From Macrothele yani (lineage: Eukaryota > Arthropoda > Arachnida > Araneae > Macrothelidae), in contig CM076996.1 of assembly GCA_039090855.1 (NCBI GenBank), forward strand, positions 48,388,469 to 48,452,468: a stretch of 64,000 bases of DNA, written 5' to 3'. Numbering within the stretch: the first letter of the stretch is position 1; each line of letters opens with the position of its first letter. Shown one piece after another: positions 55,428-64,000 of the stretch. The notes under the pieces are model-generated. The model did not search any database and was not told the DNA's origin. It saw only the letters and a program-made list of their open reading frames with translations. Position numbers and translations under genes: made by a program.

Positions 55428-55661
55428 TTGTTTTTTTTTGTTTGTTTTATTTTGCTTGGAGGTTTAACGACCACCGTGAGCAACTCATTGGGCTGTAAGC
55501 AGTCTCCCGTCTTTAATTTAGGGTCACTGGTTCCAGGGAAGGGAGAGAGCCAGTGCCGTAAGGCAAACACAACATCCATGCCTCACCGGGATTCGAACCC
55601 GGACCCCTTACGGGCGAATGATCAGAGGCCATCGCTTAGATCACTGCGCCACCGGAGTGGC
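55428..55661 (-). mobile_element. tRNA-derived SINE, copy 4
   Basis: This is a minus-strand copy with its A-tail in the T-rich run at 55428-55445, the body from GGAGGTTTAACGACCACCG, the reverse complement of box B near 55592, and the head ending GCGCCACCGGAGTGGC at 55661. Confidence 0.9.
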
Positions 55662-56955
55662 AATAAGTATGTGTACTTTTTCACGATATCTGTTTCTGGA
55701 AATCTGATTCGAAAAAAAAATGGGTTCATATAAAACTAGGCATGATGAAGATTTCAGTTTACTGTTGTATAATCCGTAAGCAATTTGCCTTTTGGAATAT
55801 TATAGAATATTCTAAGTTTGAACTTCTGCTGTCTAAAGAGTGTTTAGCGATATAAAACAAGTTTCATCTTCAGTTTACGTACTTCACCATGCCTAAGCAG
55901 ATATTCAAGATATTAATAGCCACATTCGGCTCTCGATCTGGTAATTTGAAGCACGCACGAACACAATGTGGACAACGCCCTTATAGCTAAAGACACATCT
56001 TCGTGCGCCATAAGCAAAAATCGAAAGTTTCCCGAGATGTACGGAAAAAGGGCGCAAAAAAAAAAAAAAAAACCAACCCAGCGTCTTCAATATCTCTTCA
56101 GCACGGAAGATAACGATCTACAGGGTTGACATAAATTTCTTTGTTCAGGTTGCTGGATGCGAAGTTTCTCATGAAAAGTGAACAAAGTTTCTAAAACCCT
56201 CTGCAGAAACAAGTAAAAAACTAAAGGCTTTGTTCAAAAATGTTAAGCTAAACGTGATGAGGAGGTATATGCAAAATAAATGTTAAAATCAAGAACGGTT
56301 TCTTACGAGCTGAAATAATCTGCTTCCAAGTAGCTCCTGTAATAATTTTTTTTACCTAAACCAAGGTATGTCTTTCGTTACTTTATCAATCTAAAACTTA
56401 TGTGCTTTCCAAACTAAGACGGCTTGTTTTTATAACAGAGTCATTTGACGGTTTCATAAACACTACTTCAAAGTTTCGCATCTTTCCTTCTCTTAGCGCC
56501 TCAAGTGGGAAAGTACTTATCATTTGCGATTGCAAAATGTTAGTTCTGTGAGACTTATTTTATTCAAAAATTGCGTAAAAGTCTCTTAAATAAAACGTCG
56601 TGTTCGTTATTTAGCTTCGGTCCTTTCGTGTATATAGAAGCAATGATTCCAAATTACGGTTGGAAGATTTTTCTTATAATGTAGATGATGTCAACACTCA
56701 TAAGTTTTTTTAACTGCACAGTAAAAAAAAAAAAGAACCTGAATTATTAAATTACTTGTCCGCTGCTGTCCAAAACTTAAGGACGAGGAACATTTCGAGC
56801 AGTCAAAATCGGAAAAAGTGTTTTTACATCTTTAAGTGGTCGCGATGGTAATTGCAGCGATAAAATGAAACACACGACACAAAAAATCATGAGTAATATA
56901 TAATACAGATCGAAACAGCACAAAATGTAACGAAGGAGGTACATGCTCCCTTGTC
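55662..56955. other. Unassigned AT-rich DNA
   Basis: About 1.3 kb with no recognised gene or repeat. It contains an A run at 56056-56073. Confidence 0.5.
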
Positions 56956-57663
56956 GTCTAATGACAGGTCCTCAGTATGCGAAATGTGCTCTCCACACAG
57001 CAATGCATGTTTGGCATTGGTACGTCATGATTAGCACCAAGTAGTTTAAGAACTCTTAGGGTAAATTGTTCCATATCCGCTGGAGAGCTCTCATAAGTGA
57101 CGGAATTGTTTCAGGCAAGATACTTCTTGGTTCAACACGTCTCCCCAGAGCGCCCCCATGCATGTTCAATTGGATAAAGATCAGCTGTGCGCAGGCCACT
57201 CCATCAGATGAATATCCTCGCTAACCATTACTTCATCCACAGCTTCTGCGCGAAGAGGACGGGCGTAAACTTCCATAAAAGAAAATTTGTCCCGACGACA
57301 CCGCGGATCAGAAGAATGTGGCGAAAAAATCACACAATTGCAGTACCGCTTCCCTGTGATTTTCCTTTGATCCATCACCTGTACTTCGGTACATTCTTTG
57401 ACCGTGATACCGACCCACACCATGACCCCGTGAGCACCATATCTACTTCGTTCAGCAATATTTCTAGCATCATGCGCAGCCACAAGTTCCCTGAAGATAA
57501 ATTGGCGCTCGAAAGCCGATGAAAGACTAAAGCGGATTTCATCTGTGAACACTACCTTGACCCATTGATATGAAGACCAGTAAATGGGAGTCATGCACCA
57601 CTGATGGTGGGCTGTGCTTTGCGCCCTGGGTAATAGTAGACAGTGTACGGGTTTCCAGGCATA
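56956..57663 (-). pseudogene. Tc1/mariner-like transposase, C-terminal part, split by another element
   Basis: A minus-strand frame (57181-57666) carries VKVVFTDEIRFSLSSAFERQ with the first catalytic Asp near 57550, GAHGVMVWVGITVKECTEVQ near 57400-57450, then YARPLRAEAVDEVMVSEDIH and LMEWPAHS. The second catalytic position is damaged: relatives have DDNARPHR, here EVYARPLR. PIEHAWGR can be read further on in another frame near 57140, supplying the Glu. The N-terminal part continues beyond the inserted element at 58884. The extent on the C-terminal side is estimated. Confidence 0.75.
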
Positions 57664-58881
57664 CACTGAAGAGCAATTGAATTAGAGACAGTTAGCGTTA
57701 CGCAAATGTGGCGCTGTGGGCGGACCTGTAAACGGAAACGGCATGAAGTATGCAGCGACCCGACAATATAAGGAGTGATGCGACGGGAACCAGTAAGAGT
57801 CGGCCGCAGTTTGGGTAGGACGAAGGATCTAAGCGCATTTGATCATGGGCAAATTGTCGAAGCCCGACGAATGGATCAGTCCATCTCGGAAGTCGTGCAG
57901 GCACTGGGATTTTCACGAGCCACTGTGTCACGGGTGCACCGTGAGTACATCGAATTCGGTAAAACCATCCCTGCAAGGGCCGACTGCCGTGGACAACAGC
58001 GTGTGGATGAGCGGAGTCATCGTTAGCTAGCTCGTATTGTAACAACAGATATACGGGCCACAGTGCAAGAAATCACTCGGCAATTTAACATGGTGCACAA
58101 AAACGTGTAAGCAGCCACACCATCCAGAACCATCTCCTCGCTATCGGGTACAGAAGCCATCGTTCCACGAGGGTACCGCTGCTGACCGCACATCACAGGG
58201 TGCAAAGTTTAGCATGGCACGGGAACATCGCCACTGAATCCTAGACATGTGGAAAACTGTTGCCTGGACGGATGGGTCGAGATTCACGTTGGTACATGCG
58301 GATGGCAGGATACGAGTATGACGCAAACCACATGAAGCGATGGACCCTTCTTGCCAGCAGGGTACTCTTCAAGCTGGTGGGGGTGGCATTCTCGTCTGGG
58401 GACTGTTTACGTGGACTGAAATGGGACCCCGGGTACGTGTGACATCGTCCCTCATAGGTAAACGTTACCGGGATATCTTGGACGACCATTTGCTCCCGTT
58501 TGTGCGTCTTCAACATCCCACTGGGGACCTCATCCTGCAACAAGACAATGCACCGTGCCATCGCTCCCGAATTGTATCCGAATGGTTGGATGAAAACTCC
58601 GCCGACGTGACCTCGCTTCCTTGGTCAGCAAGGTCACCTGACCTCAATCCCATCGAGCACATCTGGGATGCCATCGAGAGAGATGTTCGAGGCTCTGATC
58701 CCCCTCCATCAAATCTTCGTGAACTGTGTGATCTTGTTCAGGGGTCGTGGATCCCTTTGGCTTCCCAACGCTTCCAGTGTCTTGTCGATTCCATGCCGAG
58801 ACTAATCGCCACTGTCATCAGGGGAAAAGGTGGTGCTACACGTTACTGGACAGGTATCTCTAATTCAATTGTTCTTCAGTG
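57664..58881 (+). mobile_element. Tc1-like element, family A, copy 2, nested
   Basis: Ends CACTGAAGAGCAATTGAATT and CACTGAAGAACAATTGAATT are inverted repeats. TA lies at 57662-57663 and 58882-58883. Length 1218 bp, the same as copy 1 to within two bases. It has inserted inside another transposase gene, whose two parts read into each other across the TA. Confidence 0.93.
57775..58845 (+). pseudogene. Tc1-like transposase with 36-residue Asp-Glu spacing, broken
   Basis: The ATG at 57775 starts MRREPVRVGRSLGRTKDLSA, with the helix-turn-helix ISEVVQALGFSRATVSRVHR. A TAG at 58024-58026 and small indels break the middle, including a 2-bp loss relative to copy 1 near 58088. From 58340 the frame is open again to the end: GGGGILVWGLFTW, LILQQDNAPCH with the second catalytic Asp near 58543, ARSPDLNPIEHIWD with the Glu near 58654, and GGATRYW. 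Between this Asp and Glu I count 36 residues, against 34 in classical Tc1. The first Asp block reads WTDGS rather than WTDES near 58270, keeping Asp but losing the usual Glu. Confidence 0.88.
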
Positions 58882-58883
58882 TA

Positions 58884-59130
58884 TAGTCTTATTGCATTTA
58901 GACGTCCCGACACGGCTTGGAGCGAAATTAGCACACCTGTGAGTGCGTGAAAGCGATTGGCCAACTGGCCCGAAGTACTTTTCCGACACCGTTTTGCCAT
59001 TACGAGCAGATGATAGTCATCCGATTGGCTCCTACACGATCTCCAACAAACATCTGGCAGCAGTTCTGTGTCTCCTGAATGCTGACCAAAGCTGCTACAT
59101 TATGATGTGTGGAACATCACAATCCCTGCC
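58884..59130 (-). pseudogene. Tc1/mariner-like transposase, N-terminal part
   Basis: The minus strand encodes RCRKSTSGQLANRFHALTGV near 58945-59005 and LISLQAVSGRLNAIRL up to the TA at 58882. This joins smoothly to YAWKPVHCLL on the far side of the insertion and resembles the second helix-turn-helix before the catalytic core. The extreme N-terminus was not recognised. Confidence 0.65.
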
Positions 59131-59859
59131 AACATAGGTCACAGTTCACCGTTTTTCGAGCTGGCCGGCTATTTTGTCTTAGGTAAAATCATCCATATGA
59201 CGTCTACAAGACATTCCTTTGTTACATCAGACATGCAGTTTCTCGGTTCATCTCCGAAAACGTGAAAAACAAAATGAACTCATATGAGACACGACTCCGC
59301 CTCCTGCCTATATACACCCTCAGCAGGTGTCACGTACTTACAGCAAATTTCCATACTGTCTACGTATCACGCAATGCCTTCATACGCTACACCGCAGCCG
59401 TGTGTGCATATGTTAGCACGATGTTTTAGCAACATGACGCTCAGCAATCGTCAGATTTCATATTCGTCCCTTAAATTTCGGACAGCAGTAAAAATACAGA
59501 ACTTTTTCAAAAGCAAAGGGTGTATGCATAAGATTTATTGAAGAAAAATCTTGGACGTCCCGATGATTGAGTAGTCTGAGGCCCCGGTTTTTAACTGTCG
59601 AGCCCCGAATGAAGCGCGGATGGTGTTCTTGTACGATGGCTTTGTGCCTCTCCTGGATCCCTTGGCTCAAAATTAAAGACAGGAGGCTACTTGTTGCCCT
59701 AAAAGTTGTTATGGTTGTAGCTAAACCCAGTAACAAAAAACAAAAATATCACAGAAAATTTTCTTCGGAAAATATTTTTTTTATGCTTAGTCTACTTTAG
59801 AGAAAGCAGGAAATTGTTTCACATTTTATGGATATCATTTTGATGTTTACTTTACCCTC
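59131..59859. other. No recognisable feature
   Basis: About 730 bp with no confident gene or repeat. Open frames on both strands near 59458-59800 show no domain. Confidence 0.5.
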
Positions 59860-60081
59860 TTTTTTTTTTTTGTCGTTTCGGGGTTTAACAACCACCATGA
59901 GGAACTCAATGGGCTAAAAGCAGTCGCTGTTCATAATACGGGGCCAGTGGTTCCAAGGAAGGAAGAGAGCCAGAGCCTCGAGACAAACACAATATCCATG
60001 CTTCACTGGGATTCCAACCCGGACCCATCTCGGACGAATGATCAGAAGCCAGAGAATAAACCACTGCGCTATCGGGGCGGC
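59860..60081 (-). mobile_element. tRNA-derived SINE, copy 5, diverged
   Basis: This is a minus-strand copy with a T run at 59860-59871, the body from GGGGTTTAACAACCACCATG and the head ending CTATCGGGGCGGC. Box B is mutated (GATTCCAACCC instead of GATTCGAACCC), so it is older than copies 2-4. Confidence 0.85.
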
Positions 60082-61036
60082 TTTCACCCTCTTGTGCCAG
60101 CAATGATTAACTAATAACGGGGTTTTATTGCAGAGGGCCAGTTATGACACAATACTCCCACACCCAGAAAAAGGCGAACAAAATGCAATAAACAGTATAT
60201 TTTTGCAACGTCAGTATGCAGAGTAGTACGCCACTAATCAGACAACAAGCACACCGGGTGCACGAACAAATATTTCAGAAGATCAGTAAAAACTCGATGA
60301 TCTGTTTTCATTCATACTAATTATTTGGCCGCATGAGTTAAAATTATCTAGCTAATCTATTTGAAGGCTGTTAAACAAGAAAATTGAAACATGTAGTAAT
60401 GAAGTTTCTAGATCAAAATTCACAGCTGATCAGGAGATGCAAACGTATCGACTTCTCTCAGTTCCGTTACTTTCAGTGAGGAAACAAATACCAATAGCTG
60501 TTTCATGGAAGCTACACAACTAATAAAAATGAAAGATTACTTCTAAATAATTCAATCTTCGGAAACTGCTCGAATTATGAAATCTCCGGAGTATATTCAA
60601 GTTTTGAAATCACTGGAATGTATTCAAATTCACAAATGTATTGAAATTATGAATAACCGGAACATCTTCAAAATATACCGAAATTCCAGTAGATTGTATG
60701 TAAAGTAAATGATCAATAAAAGGCCAAAAGTTAGTTGAAAAAGAAATATGAAAAAACTGCCAGTACTTTGAAGAGCTGTAAACAAAGGTACACCAGAAGA
60801 GTGTACCATCAGTACTAAATCTCAGAAAAAAGTTAGTTTCGCTGTACACAATGCATGACATTTGAAAAAGAGAAAAAACAGCAAAATGCGGGATAAACGC
60901 AAAGCGTCAAAGTCGTTCACGAAGCAGTTGATATCGATAAAGAAAACATCAGTGATGGAATTACAAGATATGTAACAGATCCAACGAAAAAGGAAGTGTT
61001 ACATATTAGCCATTTAACAAGAGGGGGTGAAATCTG
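60082..61036. other. No recognisable gene
   Basis: AT-rich DNA. Around 60555-60670 a loose, irregular repetition of GAAAT-CCGGAATATATTCAAA-like words occurs. No coding region was identified. Confidence 0.45.
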
Positions 61037-61037
61037 T

Positions 61038-61375
61038 TGTACTATCTCGGCAACCGTGAGCGCAACACGACTGTGCGGGGTATCGTTTTAAAGCTCTCGA
61101 CGAGATCAATTCAAATATACGAAGAACATTTCGCAGTGGTTTCAGGTGAACATTTAAAGAACTGTTTTCTTTCTTGTGAACCGGTGAACACTTTTGACAA
61201 TATCGCGGTTTATCTGGACAGCCGTGAGTGCAAAACGACTGTGCGTGGTATCGTTTTAAAGCACTCGATGAGATATATTAAAAAATGTGTATAAAGAACA
61301 TATAGCAGTGGTTTAAGCTAAAATAAAAAATGTTTTCCTGTGAAGTGGTTAACATTTTCGACAAAGCCGCGGAAT
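61038..61375. repeat. Diverged ~168-bp tandem duplication
   Basis: Two units share CCGTGAGCGCAACACGACTG versus CCGTGAGTGCAAAACGACTG and GGTATCGTTTTAAAGC, then GCAGTGGTTT and TTTCTTTCTTGTGAACCGGT versus TTTTCCTGTGAAGTGGT. Starts are at about 61053 and 61221. Function unknown. Confidence 0.75.
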
Positions 61376-61530
61376 TCGCAGAATGAACACAAGCAAAAGT
61401 GGAGATAACAAATAAAATAAACGCTTTGAAATCATACACGACTAGCTCATTTCAACTCTCCGATCTGCAAGTTGTAGTCCTACATTCCAAACTGACGGCT
61501 CAATCAGAACGGGGCACAGCTGTATATTAT

Positions 61531-61740
61531 TTGTTTGGGGTTTAGCTGCCGCCGTGAGCAACACGATGGGCTATAAGCAGTCTCCCATCCCTAAGTTAAG
61601 GCCACTAGCTCAAGGGAAGGAAGAGAGCCAGTGTCGTAAGACAAGCACAACATCCATGCCTCACCTAAATTCGAATCAGGACCCATCTCGGACGGATGGT
61701 CAGTATCCAGCGCTTAGACCCCTAAGCCACCGGAGCAGCC
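61531..61740 (-). mobile_element. tRNA-derived SINE, copy 6, diverged
   Basis: This is a minus-strand copy from TTTGGGGTTTAGCTGCCGCC to GCCACCGGAGCAGCC. Box B is altered (AATTCGAATCAGG), and several body positions differ from copies 2-4. It ends about 20 bp before the next transposon. Confidence 0.85.
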
Positions 61741-61762
61741 TCTATTACTTTTCAGCCACCTA

Positions 61763-63364
61763 CACTGGTGTGCAAAAATCAAGGACGAAGAGGAGAAATT
61801 AGCATAACAGCGGAATGAGCAGGCAGAACGGACAGAAAGACCACTCAGGAGATAGACTAGGGTCCGGTACAGTAGGACATGCGCATATATGCAGCATGAC
61901 GTAGGAGGGGGGTGTCGGAAGGGTATAAAGCACACGGGCGGTGTACGCTCAGCAATTCGGTGAAAGCTATTGCACGGTGTACATCGGTTTGAACGACGTC
62001 GAGTTGCTGCCACCGTGTGATATGGCCAACAGACAATCCAGTAGACGACATCTGGATGACTTTACCCGAGGTCGCGTCATTGGGAAGCTGGAAGAAAGTC
62101 GAAGTGTGACTAGTGTGGCCGAGGAGTTTGGGATCGCTCACAGCATCGTTTCACGAGCTTGGAGAACATTTAAAACGACAGGAACAGCTGTCCGAGTGTT
62201 TAGCAGTGGTCGTCCACGAGCAACCACGGCGGCGGAGGACCGGTATATTGTCCTACAGGCGAGAAGAGACAGACGGCAGACAGCGGGAGAAACCGCAAGG
62301 CACATGCAACAGACAACTGGACGTTCGTTATCGCGTTTTACCGTGGCCAGGAGGCTGCACAAAGGTGGTCTATTTGCACAACGACCAGTACGGTGTGTTC
62401 CATTAACGCCTGCTGATCGGAGACGGCGGTTTCTGTGGTGCCAGGAACACAAGAACTGGACACATCAGCAATGGGGTCGAGTTCTCTTTACCGATGAGAG
62501 CCGATTTAGTCTGACGAGCGATTCTGGACGTATACACATCTGGAGAGAGCAGGGAACTCGCAATCACACCTCCAACATCATCGGAAGGGACCGGTTTGGA
62601 GGTGGCGGAGTTCTCGTGTGGGGCGGTATCATGCTTGGTAGCCGTCAGGGAACACGCAATCACACCTCCAACATCATCGGAAGGGACCGGTTTGGAGGTG
62701 GCGGAGTTCTCGTTTGGGGCGGTATCATGCTTGGTAGCCGTACGGACCTCCACATCTTCCAAGGAATTTCAGTCACTGGTTTCCGCTATTGTACCGAGGT
62801 TCTCCTGCCTCACGTGCGTCTGTTTAGAGGTGCTTTGGGTCCTGAGTTCCTCTTCATGGACGACAACGCTACACCTACGCATGGATTGGCCAGCAAGGTC
62901 CCCTGACCTAAATCCAGTCGAACACGTGTGGGACCTTCTCGGGAGACCCTTGGCAGCACGTCACCAGCAGCCGCCAGCAACGATTCCGCAGCTGCGATTG
63001 GCGCTACAAGAGGAATGGGCCGCGATGCCTCAACAGCTCCTTGACAACCTCGTCCTCAGCATGGACAGACGTTGTAAATCCTGCAACGCAGTCAGGGGTG
63101 ATCATATCCCCTACTAAAGACTGAATTTTTCTTGGCAGCTGCCTGTCACATGGACGTTTCTGTCTTCTGTCCAGTTGAGCTCGAAGCTGCCTTTTCAATA
63201 AAGTGCCTTTTAATCCTTTGGATTTCTTGTTTGGACAGTTTTTCTTACTTGTCCCATATTCTTACATCTTGGGGATCTTATGGTATGATTTGAGTCGATG
63301 TGGAGCACTTTTGCACGACGTTAAGTTCGAAAACCGTCTCGTCCTTAATTTTTGCACGCCAGTG
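61763..63364 (+). mobile_element. Tc1-like element, family C, complete ends
   Basis: Inverted ends CACTGGTGTGCAAAAATCAA and CACTGGCGTGCAAAAATTAA continue with GGACGA on both sides. TA flanks at 61761-61762 and 63365-63366. The length, 1602 bp, includes an internal duplication. Confidence 0.93.
62022..63117 (+). pseudogene. Tc1-like transposase with in-frame duplication and a deletion
   Basis: The likely start is the ATG at 62022, MANRQSSRRHLDDFTRGRVI; the frame is open upstream to 61941 as well. Two helix-turn-helix regions follow (SVTSVAEEFGIAHSIVSRAW, then GRSLSRFTVARRLHKGG), then VLFTDESRFSL with the first catalytic Asp near 62490. A block of about 32 residues, GTRNHTSNIIGRDRFGGGGV to IMLGSR, is present twice in tandem, in frame (62549-62744). 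The second Asp block FMDDNA at about 62856 is then joined by a deletion and frame change to MDWPARSPDLNPVEHVWDLL, removing about 20 residues between Asp and Glu. The end is GDHIPY at 63117. Classical cut-and-paste activity is not possible. Confidence 0.9.
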
Positions 63365-63366
63365 TA

Positions 63367-63708
63367 TTTCGGAGCAAATATCGTGTCATACTTATTCACG
63401 GGACTCAAGGTCATCACTTGATGTTGACGTTAAGAGCCTCAGCGTTAGCCTGCTTTGTAAAGGAAGCTTCACGGTCGTTAAACATCTGTTCCCGAGGTCT
63501 CCCTGGTAAATCGGGAAATGAATCTGCACAGGTGATCTCTTTAGCAGAGAAGACCTGCTCACTGAAGATATCTTCGAATGAGGAAACTGTATTTGGAGTG
63601 TTCACTGGGGATCATTGGAATGCAATCTGGTAACTGAAAGAAAACTTGTCGCAGTAATAATTACTCGAGATGACTAGCACTGCTGCTATTCCGTTGGTAA
63701 AGGTCCTT
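63367..63708. other. No recognisable feature
   Basis: About 340 bp between the transposon and the terminal SINE-like unit with no identified content. Confidence 0.45.
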
Positions 63709-63709
63709 C

Positions 63710-63986
63710 ATTGGAATGGAAGAATGGAAGCACTACTCTGCACGCAGGTTACGACGGCAGTCTGGATGATTGTATCTCCACGATCTCGACCCAATAGATA
63801 TATGCCGCTTGCTTCATAACAGAGACATACTAAAGGAGTAGGATGTTCATTCTGACAATTTACAATGCTGGTATAGGTCTTGTGCTCCCCACATCGTGTG
63901 AAAACACAAAGTTGTCGGCGACGGAGATCGAAAGCGTGCCTTCTCGCTCCGAAGCCATTTGTTCCAACCAACTAAACTACACCGAC
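63710..63986 (-). mobile_element. Second tRNA-headed SINE-like unit
   Basis: The minus strand from 63986 to 63914 is 73 nt long, as in a tRNA. The acceptor strands GTCGGTG and CGCCGAC pair at all seven positions, and the D-arm GTTT/GAAC closes. The anticodon stem does not form normally and the T-arm is weak, so it is not a working tRNA. About 200 bp of unrelated body follow (TTTGTGTTTTCACACGATGT onward). It differs in sequence from the six-copy SINE. With one copy in the window, its SINE status is an inference. Confidence 0.5.
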
Positions 63987-64000
63987 GGAATGTATCGCTG

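Noticed and set aside
62403..62762. Minus-strand 119-codon repetitive frame
   Set aside because: It is the antisense of the duplicated block in the family C transposase.

Overview
This window looks like transposon-packed nuclear DNA of an animal. The mix of Tc1/mariner families, several LINE clades, tRNA-derived SINEs, a Ginger-type relic and a Polinton/Maverick-type element fits an arthropod best; that is inference, because no host gene is recognisable in 64 kb. There is no operon structure, rRNA gene or CRISPR array, and nearly every coding trace is a broken transposon gene.

Layout. 0.3-8.3 kb: a degenerate mariner with TA duplications, a Jockey-like LINE tail, a Tc1-like relic and an L1/Tx1-like LINE relic. 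8.3-16.2 kb: mostly unassigned AT-rich DNA with two SINEs, a fold-back element split by an RTE-like LINE tail, a Tc1 relic and a nearly whole Tc1-like element whose family has a D-to-E spacing of 36 residues. 17.6-24.0 kb: two more fold-back elements, two copies of one RNase H-bearing LINE tail, a SINE and a mariner fragment. 24.6-33.3 kb: about 24 tandem 362-bp units, each a piece of the 3' part of a Tc1 transposase gene, with a higher-order arrangement. 33.6-48.15 kb: a 14.55-kb almost perfect palindrome. It has two arms of about 7.23 kb around an 82-bp spacer, ends reading AGTAGTAG...CTACTACT, and a perfect 6-bp target duplication CCTGTT. It interrupts the Tc1 copy that gave rise to the satellite. 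48.5-64 kb: more Tc1-like elements (one inserted inside another), a Ginger relic, three further copies of the SINE, a tRNA-like segment and a second tRNA-headed SINE.

The main object is the palindrome. Its 6-bp duplication and AG...CT termini are those of Polinton/Maverick elements, but it is almost all terminal inverted repeat. No trace of the polymerase, integrase, protease, ATPase or capsid genes is visible. Each arm carries one copy of a single gene for a protein of about 300 residues with a PC4/p15-like ssDNA-binding segment and a CxxC...HxC cluster. The right-arm copy is open throughout; the left-arm copy has a 1-bp deletion that changes its C-terminus. The simplest reading is a non-autonomous Polinton derivative reduced to giant inverted repeats and a cargo gene, but this needs assembly validation.

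Order of events readable from nesting: a Tc1-like element landed; the 3' part of its transposase gene amplified into the satellite; the palindromic element inserted in the same Tc1 copy at CCTGTT (the order of these last two is not fixed by the sequence). Independently, a fold-back element split LINE copy A, an RTE-like tail split another fold-back element, and a Tc1-like element split a second transposase gene at 57662.
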